From contig JAVBUE010000004.1 of assembly GCA_031555735.1 (NCBI GenBank), positions 45,374 to 109,373 of the forward strand: a DNA stretch of 64,000 bases. The letters run 5' to 3'. The position numbers and the translations under genes are program-made. This document shows positions 16,381-23,078 of this stretch, in pieces. Positions within the stretch are counted from its first letter, which is position 1; the number at the start of each line of letters is the position of its first letter. Origin of the DNA: JAJDIA01 sp031555735. Its GTDB lineage: Bacteria; Bacteroidota; Bacteroidia; Bacteroidales; Tannerellaceae. The notes beneath the pieces were generated by a model. The model was given only the letters and a program-made list of their open reading frames with translations. It searched no databases and was not told the DNA's origin.

Positions 16381-18361
16381 GTGTTATGTATTTATCAATC
16401 CATTCATCTTCCGTCAGATAAGGCAGGGTGATGTGATAGCCGGATGCGTAGTTTTCGTTGAACAGCCCGCTCGTCTCCATCGCGTGCGGATTCCGTGCCC
16501 ACGAACGGCGGGCCACACCGCCCATGACGTCCCACAACATGGCCGACTGCAGGATCTCGTCGGTCTGCCTGCCGCCATCGAGCAACATCCCAAAACCACC
16601 GTTCACCGCCTTACCGATACCCACACCGCCTCCGTTATGCAAGGCCACTAAGCTCATGCCACGCGCGGCGTTCCCGGCGAAACACTGCACCGCCATATCC
16701 GCCATCACATTGCTTCCATCATAGATATTGGCCGTTTCGCGGAAGGGCGAATCCGTACCGCTCACGTCGTGGTGATCCCGCCCCAGCATCACCGGTCCTA
16801 TCTCACCCTCGCGCACCATTTGGTTGAAACGAAGGGCGATCCTCAACCGTCCTTCGGCATCCTGATAGAGGATACGCGCCTGGGTGCCGACAACCAGTTT
16901 ATTCTTTTCGGCATCCCGTATCCAGTTATAGTTGTCGCGGTCTTGCCCCCTTCGGTCGGGGTCGATACAGTCCATCGCCGCCCGGTCGGTTTTGGCCAGG
17001 TCTTCCGGTTGTCCGCTCAGGCATATCCAGCGGAAAGGGCCGTATCCATAGTCGAACAACTCCGGCCCCATGATATCTTCCACATACGACGGCCAGATAA
17101 AACCGTCTTTCTCATCCGTCCCGTTCCGGGAGACAGCTTTCACTCCCGCATCATAAACGGCTTTCAGGAATGAATTGCCGTAGTCGAAGAAATAGACACC
17201 CTGTCCGGTCAGTTTCCGTATCACCTCATAGTGCCGTTTCAGGGAGTGATCCACTGCCCGGCAGAAAGCCGGGCGATCTTCCGCCAACAGCCGGGTGCGT
17301 TCGTCGAACGAATAGCCCACCGGGCAATAGCCCCCTTCATAGGCGGCATGGCAGGAGGTCTGGTCGCTCAGCAGATCGATGTGTATATAGAAGGCTTCCG
17401 CATATTCCAGCAGATCCACAATGTTGCCGTGATAGGCAATGGAAAGGGGTTCTTTCCGCTGAACGGCTTCGCGGGCGAGGCTGAAAGCTTCCTCGATCCG
17501 GTCGGTCACCTGCTCCACCCAGCCCTGTTTGCGGCGTGTCTCGATGCGCGAAGCATCTACTTCGGCAATGATACAGGCGGCGCCGGCGATCACGGCTGCT
17601 TTGGGTTGTGCGCCGCTCATCCCTCCCAGCCCGGATGAGACAAAGAGATAGCCCCGCAGGTCTTTATCCGCCGGTATGCCGAGTTTCTTCCGCCCGGCAT
17701 TCAGTAAGGTATTGAACGTACCGTGAACGATTCCCTGGGGGCCGATATACATCCATCCCCCGGCGGTCATCTGCCCGTAATTGGCCACACCCATCTGGGC
17801 GGCAATGTGCCAGTCGTGCTGGTTGTCGAACATCCCCACCATCATCGAATTGGTGATGATCACCCGGGGCGCATCGGGCTTCGACTTGAATAGTCCCAGC
17901 GGATGCCCGGACTCGACCACCAGCGTCTGTTCGTCGGTCACCTCTTCCAGGTATTGCATAAGGAGGCGGTATTGCATCCAGTTCTGGCATACCTGCCCGG
18001 TTTCGCCGTAAGTAACGAGTTCGTAAGGATAGAGGGCGATGTCGAAACAAAGGTTGTTGTCGATCATCACCTGGAAGGCTTTGCCGGCGAGGCATCGCCC
18101 TTTGTACGCATCGATCGGGCGGGCTTTCAGGTCGCCGGAAGGGCGGTAACGGTATCCGTAAATACGTCCGCGCGTACGGAGCTCTTCCAGGAATTCGGGG
18201 ATCAACCGCTCATGCAGCACAGACGGGATGTAGCGGAGCGCATTCTTCAAAGCCGTTCGTGTCTGGGCAAGAGTCAGGGTATAACCCCTGTCTGGTGCCC
18301 GTCGGATATCCGGAACAAATCCGGGATAATCGGGTAATTGGTTGCTTAGGCCGGTAATCAT
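16373..18361 (-). CDS. hutU: Urocanate hydratase
   Basis: Hydrates urocanate to imidazolone propionate using tightly bound NAD+. 662 residues, longer than the roughly 555 of the proteobacterial enzyme and like the long urocanase form of Bacteroidota and animals. Seen: QGIVHGTFNTLLNAGRKKLG, SSGLGGMSGAQPKAAVIAGA (NAD-binding glycine block), DQTSCHAAYEGGYCPVGYSF with the conserved cysteine, and VALHNGGGVGIGKAVNGGFGM. First gene of the hut operon. A TTACTTTG box at 18454-18447, one base off the -7 consensus, may be its promoter. Confidence 0.95.
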   Translation of the reverse strand: MITGLSNQLPDYPGFVPDIRRAPDRGYTLTLAQTRTALKNALRYIPSVLHERLIPEFLEELRTRGRIYGYRYRPSGDLKARPIDAYKGRCLAGKAFQVMIDNNLCFDIALYPYELVTYGETGQVCQNWMQYRLLMQYLEEVTDEQTLVVESGHPLGLFKSKPDAPRVIITNSMMVGMFDNQHDWHIAAQMGVANYGQMTAGGWMYIGPQGIVHGTFNTLLNAGRKKLGIPADKDLRGYLFVSSGLGGMSGAQPKAAVIAGAACIIAEVDASRIETRRKQGWVEQVTDRIEEAFSLAREAVQRKEPLSIAYHGNIVDLLEYAEAFYIHIDLLSDQTSCHAAYEGGYCPVGYSFDERTRLLAEDRPAFCRAVDHSLKRHYEVIRKLTGQGVYFFDYGNSFLKAVYDAGVKAVSRNGTDEKDGFIWPSYVEDIMGPELFDYGYGPFRWICLSGQPEDLAKTDRAAMDCIDPDRRGQDRDNYNWIRDAEKNKLVVGTQARILYQDAEGRLRIALRFNQMVREGEIGPVMLGRDHHDVSGTDSPFRETANIYDGSNVMADMAVQCFAGNAARGMSLVALHNGGGVGIGKAVNGGFGMLLDGGRQTDEILQSAMLWDVMGGVARRSWARNPHAMETSGLFNENYASGYHITLPYLTEDEWIDKYITHE

Positions 18362-18564
18362 AATATCTCTTTCTTTCAGTTGCTTACACTATGTAAGGAT
18401 GTATTCCTGTAAACGGGTCACAATATAGGTGTTTTAGTCGTCCCCGCAAAGTAAATCCAGCATGTTTAGAAGCATATTGTTAGAAGCTGTTTTGAATTTA
18501 GATCAACCGTCTGAATCCATGAGCCATCCTTATCCCCTACACAAAGTTTATTTTTGCAAAACAT

Positions 18565-18680
18565 CTGTCACGCTGCCACGCAACAGGCTCTATTTTATTG
18601 TTCATGAATAAGTTAGATATGTGACAGATACCCGTGGCAGATCCGTTTTTTCGCCTTTTTGCTGTCACATCTGCCACGCG
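18565..18680. repeat. Three TGTCAC...CTGCCACG elements in alternating orientation
   Basis: Element 1 CTGTCACGCTGCCACG (18565-18580) and element 3 GCTGTCACATCTGCCACG (18661-18678) read forward. Element 2 (18621-18642) carries the inverse parts GTGACAGAT and CGTGGCAGAT. They could pair into a large cruciform or be paired protein sites. A lone CTGTCACATC also occurs at 43479-43488. Confidence 0.6.
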
Positions 18681-18690
18681 ATGACTAAAA

Positions 18691-18826
18691 GTTTTGTCCT
18701 GATGGAACTAAAGTTTCATCCTGATGGGACAAAAAGTTTCATTGGGTAGAACAAACAGTTCCAATAGGTGGGAAAAACAGTTCCAATAGGTGAACCTTTT
18801 TGTTCCATTAGGTGGAAACTCGGAGA
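18691..18826. repeat. Tandem 22-bp near-palindromic repeat (6 units)
   Basis: Units begin with GTT at 18691, 18713, 18736, 18758, 18780 and 18802, that is every 22 (once 23) bp. The clearest units read GTTCCA-N5-TGGGAA or TGGAAA, so each is a short inverted repeat with about a 5-nt A-rich spacer; earlier units are degenerate (GTTTCA-type). The same unit design recurs at 57334-57420. There are no unique spacers of CRISPR type. Confidence 0.8.
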
Positions 18827-18842
18827 GTTGTCATCGGGTATT

Positions 18843-19631
18843 TTATTTCCCGGGCAGGTGCAAACAACTTACTTCCTTAAAGGCATACCGCCGGATTTCG
18901 CCGGAACGCAGGCGAAGCAGGAGATGGCCGGTGGGCTCGATATCGTGGATGAAAGCCTCGAAGATACCCTGGGCATCCTGGTAGGGATAGTAATCGTCGC
19001 CACGGTATAAAGAGGCGCGGTAAGCCGAACGGATCTGTTCGGCTTGTTCCTGCAGCAACAGGAGGTAATAGGCATAGAATGCCGAGAGGAATGTGTCGAG
19101 CACTTCTTCGCGGTGGTATTTCCTGCCGGCGGCCTGCAGGAGCGAGACCGGATTGGGTGCGTTACTGAGAAACACTTCCTGGTTGATATTGATCCCGATC
19201 CCGATAATGGAGCAGTAGATAAACGAGCCGGAGAGGTCGTTTTCAATCAACATGCCGCAGATCTTTTTATCCCGCCAGTAAATATCGTTCGGCCATTTGA
19301 TGCGGATATCGCCGACATACTTATCCAACGTTTTCTTCACGCTGAGGGCGGTGATCTGGGAGATCAGGAATTGTTCGCGCGCAAGAATGACGTTGGGATA
19401 AAGCACGATGCTGAATGTGAGGTTCTTCCGCGGTTCCGACTCCCAGTAGTTGCCTGCCTGTCCCCGTCCCCCCGTTTGGTAATCCGCCCATACCACACTC
19501 CCTTCCGGCAACCCTTCACCCTGTATGTATTCGCGGATGACGAGGTTAGTGGACACCACTTCCGCCAGATGGATCACCTGCGGGATATCTTCCTGGGTTA
19601 CTTCAAACATTCCGGGTTTCTGATCATTCAT
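18843..19631 (-). CDS. birA: Biotin--[acetyl-CoA-carboxylase] ligase
   Basis: Class I biotin protein ligase without the N-terminal repressor helix-turn-helix. It activates biotin as biotinyl-AMP and attaches it to carrier lysines of carboxylases. Motifs: VVSTNL substrate entry, GGRGQAGNYWESEPRKNLTF (biotin/ATP loop), IKWPNDIYWRDKKICGML (catalytic lysine region) and GIGINI. The start at 19631 (MNDQKPGMFEVTQ) lies 17 nt after the yraN stop; the longer frame to 19676 would overlap yraN by 29 nt and lacks conserved sequence. Probably co-transcribed with yraN. Confidence 0.93.
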   Translation of the reverse strand: MNDQKPGMFEVTQEDIPQVIHLAEVVSTNLVIREYIQGEGLPEGSVVWADYQTGGRGQAGNYWESEPRKNLTFSIVLYPNVILAREQFLISQITALSVKKTLDKYVGDIRIKWPNDIYWRDKKICGMLIENDLSGSFIYCSIIGIGININQEVFLSNAPNPVSLLQAAGRKYHREEVLDTFLSAFYAYYLLLLQEQAEQIRSAYRASLYRGDDYYPYQDAQGIFEAFIHDIEPTGHLLLRLRSGEIRRYAFKEVSCLHLPGK

Positions 19632-19647
19632 GGGATATTGGATTCTT

Positions 19648-20013
19648 TTAACGGCAAGGGGCGAAGAAGGCATCATCGATGTGGTCGATCTGAAATCCTT
19701 CCGGACATTTGATCACGGTAAGGATATCGAAACGGACGGGACGGTCTATCTGGTGATAACGCACATACGCGTCGGCGGCGGTTACGATCCGGCGTATCTT
19801 TTTCATGTCCACCGCATCTTCGGGAGAGAGCAGGAAGTCGATGGCGCGGGTCTTCACTTCGGCCACCACCAGCATGTCGCCATCGGTTGCCACGATGTCT
19901 AACTCATAGTGATGCCAGTGCCAGTTGGTATCTAATACGGTATAACCTTTCCGGACCAGGTATTCTTTCGCCGCCGCTTCTCCTTCCCGACCGGTGTCGT
20001 TTCGCTCTGCCAT
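19648..20013 (-). CDS. yraN: YraN-family putative endonuclease (UPF0102)
   Basis: 121 residues from the ATG at 20013 (MAERNDTGREGEAAAKEYL). It has the PD-(D/E)xK-like core: early Glu, then ELDIVATDGDMLVVAEVKTR (E-x-D...E-V-K). The family resembles Holliday-junction resolvases; the activity in cells is not established. The open frame runs on to 20151, but a -7 box CAAATGTA (20029-20036, minus strand TACATTTG) lies between, fixing the start at 20013 with a leader of about 12 nt. Upstream partner of birA. Confidence 0.88.
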   Translation of the reverse strand: MAERNDTGREGEAAAKEYLVRKGYTVLDTNWHWHHYELDIVATDGDMLVVAEVKTRAIDFLLSPEDAVDMKKIRRIVTAADAYVRYHQIDRPVRFDILTVIKCPEGFQIDHIDDAFFAPCR

Positions 20014-20045
20014 TTGGTTTAGTTTGTACAAATGTAGGTGTTTTC

Positions 20046-20077
20046 TTTGTTTTATTGCGCTTTCACTTGTACATTTG
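20046..20077 (+). promoter_or_regulatory. Consensus promoter of the RHH-tadA operon (almost no leader)
   Basis: TTTG (20046-20049), 20 nt, TACATTTG (20070-20077): both elements perfect. The final G of the -7 box is only 6 nt before the ATG at 20084, so the transcript should start about 3-4 nt before, or at, the start codon. Confidence 0.75.
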
Positions 20078-20083
20078 CAGCCA

Positions 20084-20311
20084 ATGAAACAGGAAAAGAA
20101 ATATTCGACCGCACAGCCCCAACATCCGCGCGTCCATAAAATCACCTTCATGCTGAACGATGAGGAGCAGAAGGCGGTGGATCGCTATCTGGCACGTTAC
20201 CGGATCGACAATAAATCGCGGTGGTACCGTGAAACCATCCTGTCTCATGTCCTCAAAATCATGGACGAAGATTATCCCACGCTTTTTCCCGAAAATGAGA
20301 TGCGGCGATGA
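20084..20311 (+). CDS. Small ribbon-helix-helix-like protein
   Basis: 75 residues (MKQEKKYSTAQPQHPRVHKI...). A beta-strand-like KITFMLND is followed by helices EEQKAVDRYLARY and SRWYRETILSHVLKIMDEDYP. This order resembles a ribbon-helix-helix DNA-binding fold; the DNA target is unknown. The promoter position excludes the longer in-frame start at 19994. Its TGA overlaps the tadA ATG (ATGA), giving translational coupling. A regulatory role linked to tadA is only a guess. Confidence 0.65.
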   Translation: MKQEKKYSTAQPQHPRVHKITFMLNDEEQKAVDRYLARYRIDNKSRWYRETILSHVLKIMDEDYPTLFPENEMRR

Positions 20312-20748
20312 CCCCTTTCACGGATGAATATTTCATGAACCAGGCACTGGTGGAAGCACGTGCCGCAGCAGCCGAAGGGGAAGTGCCCGTTGGCGCCGTG
20401 ATTGTGTGCAACGACCGTATCATCGCCCGCGCCCATAACCAAACCGAATTACTGAACGACGTCACCGCCCACGCCGAGATGCTGGCCATCACCGCCGCAA
20501 CGGGTGTGCTGGGCGCCAAATACCTGACGGATTGCACGCTGTATGTAACGGTAGAGCCTTGTGTGATGTGTGCCGGCGCCATCGGCTGGTCGCAACTCAG
20601 CACCCTGGTTTATGGTGCGCCCGACGACAAAAGAGGCTTCCAGCAATTCGCTCCCCACGCCCTGCATCCTAAAACAGTGGTCAAAAAAGGCGTACTGGAA
20701 TCCGCCTGCGCCGAAGAAATGCAACAGTTCTTCCGGCAGAGAAGGTAG
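20308..20748 (+). CDS. tadA: tRNA-specific adenosine deaminase
   Basis: 146 residues. Deaminates A34 of tRNA-Arg(ACG) to inosine at the wobble position. Zinc/catalytic motifs: HAEM with His55 and Glu57, and PCVMC with Cys85 and Cys88. Family blocks EVPVGAVIV and LYVTVEPCVMCAGAI are intact. Start codon overlaps the stop of the preceding small gene. It ends 92 nt before the convergent end of the PepSY gene. Confidence 0.94.
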   Translation: MTPFTDEYFMNQALVEARAAAAEGEVPVGAVIVCNDRIIARAHNQTELLNDVTAHAEMLAITAATGVLGAKYLTDCTLYVTVEPCVMCAGAIGWSQLSTLVYGAPDDKRGFQQFAPHALHPKTVVKKGVLESACAEEMQQFFRQRR

Positions 20749-20840
20749 CGTTTGTGGCTACTTCACTTCTTCAAAAAAAGCTCTCATATCGTATTCTTTA
20801 TTGAATTTGAGATGTCTTTATTGTATCAAAGATACTTAGC

Positions 20841-22349
20841 TTAGGCCTTCTTCTTATACCTCTTCCTGTACACAATGTAGCCTGAAATCAGGATAAACGA
20901 CAAAAAAATTCCTGAAAGAAAAACAAATAAGTCGGAAAACGGGCCGATGAAAGGCCGGTAGGCTCTTCCGACATGTATTTCCAAACAGGCGTGCCATAAC
21001 GACATGCGACCTTTTTGTATTGTTTCGGGCATAGATGCAAACGCTTTGTCCGCGCCAAGCGCATGAGCGCCTTCACTGTATTCGAATACGATTTTTTTAC
21101 CGTGAAAATCTTCCGAATAACCACTGACTGTATGGTTGAATACCGGTCGCCCTGACGATGGCCAGCCTGCAACAGGCTTTCCTGTGTAGCAATCCATTAC
21201 CTCTCCAGAGTTTCTATCCCAATGATACAAACCACTGAATGAACCGACCATCCAGCCTGTTGAATCAGGCTCCAATACAGTAACACCCATTACACTGACG
21301 GGGGGCGTTTTTTGCATTTTTTCAGGTAACGATGCTAAATCATTCATCCGGTAAAAACCTGAAGAGGAATAAAGAATCCAATCGTTATTTGTGGAATCAT
21401 AACGCAAGCATCGCAATTTATCGTGCCAAGGGTTGTCGTCCGAGAGAATGGAACCGGGAACCGGCTTCACTTGCGAGCGGATAATGGCAATCATTAATGG
21501 CGGGCGAAGAAACATCCCTGATATGGCTAATAGGAGAAAAAATACGAGAAAAGTAACACCTATTTTATTATGCCAACGAACGGATGCTTTCATCGTATTT
21601 ACTGTTGTTTTGGCGGGTATATGCTTTTTCTTTTTACGTTTTATGATACCCGGACAGAAAAAGAAGATAATCCCTGTTACACACAAAACAATCAACAATA
21701 TGCCCAAGCAATCCACAAAAAGTTGACCGGGCAAGCCGAAAAGTTCTCCGCTGTGAAGCAGCCAGAAAGTGCGGAACAAGGGCACATCTGGAGAATAGCC
21801 ATTCGGTTTGGCAAATTCCATGCGTGTAAACCGTTCAAAGGGTACAGTCGAAACATAAGCATAGGAGCGGGTAAGCACTACAAGCGAATCGCCTTTTACT
21901 ACCAAATCGGATATGCGTTCATCAATTCCCGCTTTCTCAGTCAAGTTTTCCCATATACTTCCCGACGTTAATTTGTATAAATCAAAAGTAGTGGCAGCAT
22001 AAATTTCATTGTTGCCCGTTTTTATGATCTTGTTGGTAATACGGTTATCGACACCTTTTTTCAGACCTGCATTATAGTCTGAAAATGATGTATGCAAAGT
22101 ATCTGTCAGCCAAATACCGGCACCGCCATACAATAAAACTGTATCGGACGATAGGTGGATACTCCCTTTTACAGAACCGTTATTCCAATTGTCATAACGA
22201 TAGCTTGCGGGGAGCATACTTCTTGAAACATCCACACCTGAGAATACGTTGCGATGATTCAGGATAATCCCCGAAAAGCAAAACATAAGAATAAAAAAGC
22301 CGAAAAATAAGCCTACCCACTTGTGGTATTTCCTGAAAAATCGAACCAT
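20841..22349 (-). CDS. PepSY-associated transmembrane protein of the heme operon
   Basis: 502 residues with an N-terminal helix (about 12-32), two helices in the middle (about 217-237 and 264-285) and one near the C-terminus (about 470-492), with periplasmic segments between. This layout and the WHNKIGVTFLVFFLLLAISGMFL helix match the PepSY_TM family, often linked to siderophore or heme iron reduction at the inner membrane. It follows hmuY and a TonB receptor in one direction, so an inner-membrane step in heme or iron uptake is inferred. A hairpin precedes it, so it may be expressed less than the first two genes. Confidence 0.82.
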   Translation of the reverse strand: MVRFFRKYHKWVGLFFGFFILMFCFSGIILNHRNVFSGVDVSRSMLPASYRYDNWNNGSVKGSIHLSSDTVLLYGGAGIWLTDTLHTSFSDYNAGLKKGVDNRITNKIIKTGNNEIYAATTFDLYKLTSGSIWENLTEKAGIDERISDLVVKGDSLVVLTRSYAYVSTVPFERFTRMEFAKPNGYSPDVPLFRTFWLLHSGELFGLPGQLFVDCLGILLIVLCVTGIIFFFCPGIIKRKKKKHIPAKTTVNTMKASVRWHNKIGVTFLVFFLLLAISGMFLRPPLMIAIIRSQVKPVPGSILSDDNPWHDKLRCLRYDSTNNDWILYSSSGFYRMNDLASLPEKMQKTPPVSVMGVTVLEPDSTGWMVGSFSGLYHWDRNSGEVMDCYTGKPVAGWPSSGRPVFNHTVSGYSEDFHGKKIVFEYSEGAHALGADKAFASMPETIQKGRMSLWHACLEIHVGRAYRPFIGPFSDLFVFLSGIFLSFILISGYIVYRKRYKKKA

Positions 22350-22370
22350 AATAAGATTGCTATATAACAG

Positions 22371-22397
22371 AAAGGGCGTATGTGTATTACGCCCTTT
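22371..22397 (-). terminator. Hairpin between hmuY and the PepSY gene (attenuator or weak terminator)
   Basis: AAAGGGCGTA (22371-22380) pairs perfectly with TACGCCCTTT (22388-22397) around a 7-nt loop. The T tract after it on the minus strand is short and broken. It sits 21 nt before the PepSY start, so partial read-through is likely. Confidence 0.65.
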
Positions 22398-22414
22398 TCT
22401 CTCGGTGTATCTTC

Positions 22415-23044
22415 TTATTTCAAATTAGTGCTACCGTCCGGTTGGTAGGCATATTTAAACGAAACAAAGCCGGATTCTCCTTTCTCATTGTAGAAGCTTT
22501 TGAATAGTACCTTTACATATTTTCCATCAGCCGTTTTTACCACATAAATGTGTTCACTGGGTGTGTACGCAGGAGGTGGCCCTGAAAATGCAATGGCTTC
22601 GCAAAGCAAGGTATTAGCGGTTGACATTTTTGTTGGCGGAGGAAAACCGCCTCCTACGTCCGATATTTCATAGTCGGTATCGGTTGTATATCCAGTTGTT
22701 GGAGCAGATGTTACACTATTGAAATCCACCTTTCCGGCATCATAAGCACCGCTTTCCCCATTACCGGATTTACCACTGTTGGTGCGGATATTATACCGGT
22801 TGAAAGCGATATCCCATGAAGTATTGGACTGATGGAAAGCCTCATCAACTTGAACTTCTTTGCCGTCTTTAAAGGAAAAATAAATCCAATCGTCGCCGTA
22901 ATCCGTTTTTCGGCTGGTTGTAAAATCAGCGACTTTCAACTCCCCGTCAGTACTGACCGGGTCGTCATCATTACCGCAAGCTGTCACACCTACCAGTATC
23001 GACAGGCATAATGCTGTCTTGAATAAATAATTTGTAACTTTCAT
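22415..23044 (-). CDS. hmuY: HmuY-family heme-binding lipoprotein
   Basis: 209 residues. Lipoprotein signal MKVTNYLFKTALCLSILVGVTACG with the lipid cysteine near residue 23, then an acidic GNDDDP linker usual for surface-exposed Bacteroidales lipoproteins. The body (SWDIAFNRYNIRTNSGKSG, HIYVVKTADGKYVKVLFKSFYNEKGESGFVSFKY) is HmuY-like; in Porphyromonas gingivalis HmuY takes heme from host proteins and hands it to the TonB receptor HmuR. Encoded 34 nt after the receptor gene, an order reversed from P. gingivalis. Confidence 0.88.
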   Translation of the reverse strand: MKVTNYLFKTALCLSILVGVTACGNDDDPVSTDGELKVADFTTSRKTDYGDDWIYFSFKDGKEVQVDEAFHQSNTSWDIAFNRYNIRTNSGKSGNGESGAYDAGKVDFNSVTSAPTTGYTTDTDYEISDVGGGFPPPTKMSTANTLLCEAIAFSGPPPAYTPSEHIYVVKTADGKYVKVLFKSFYNEKGESGFVSFKYAYQPDGSTNLK

Positions 23045-23078
23045 CTTGTTATTTTTAAAATGATTATTGATTGTTGAA

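Larger units (their letters stand above)
18362..18842. other. Gene-free spacer between birA and hutU
   Basis: About 480 bp with no credible coding frame. The hutU-proximal end holds its probable -7 box. The middle (18565-18680) carries three CTGTCAC/CTGCCACG elements in alternating orientation. The birA-proximal end (18690-18840) is a run of 22-bp near-palindromic units, described separately. 22 is not a multiple of three and the units drift, which argues against coding. Confidence 0.8.

Noticed and set aside
18691..18826. CRISPR array
   Set aside because: Units are 22 bp head to tail with no 28-37-bp repeats and no unique spacers; no cas genes in the window.
19994..20083. N-terminal extension of the small RHH-like protein
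   Set aside because: It would start upstream of the perfect promoter and is Cys/hydrophobic-rich, unlike the conserved part.
20818..20840. GTATCAAAGATAC palindrome near the end of the PepSY gene as a promoter
   Set aside because: It contains a -7-like sequence, but no gene lies downstream on the matching strand.
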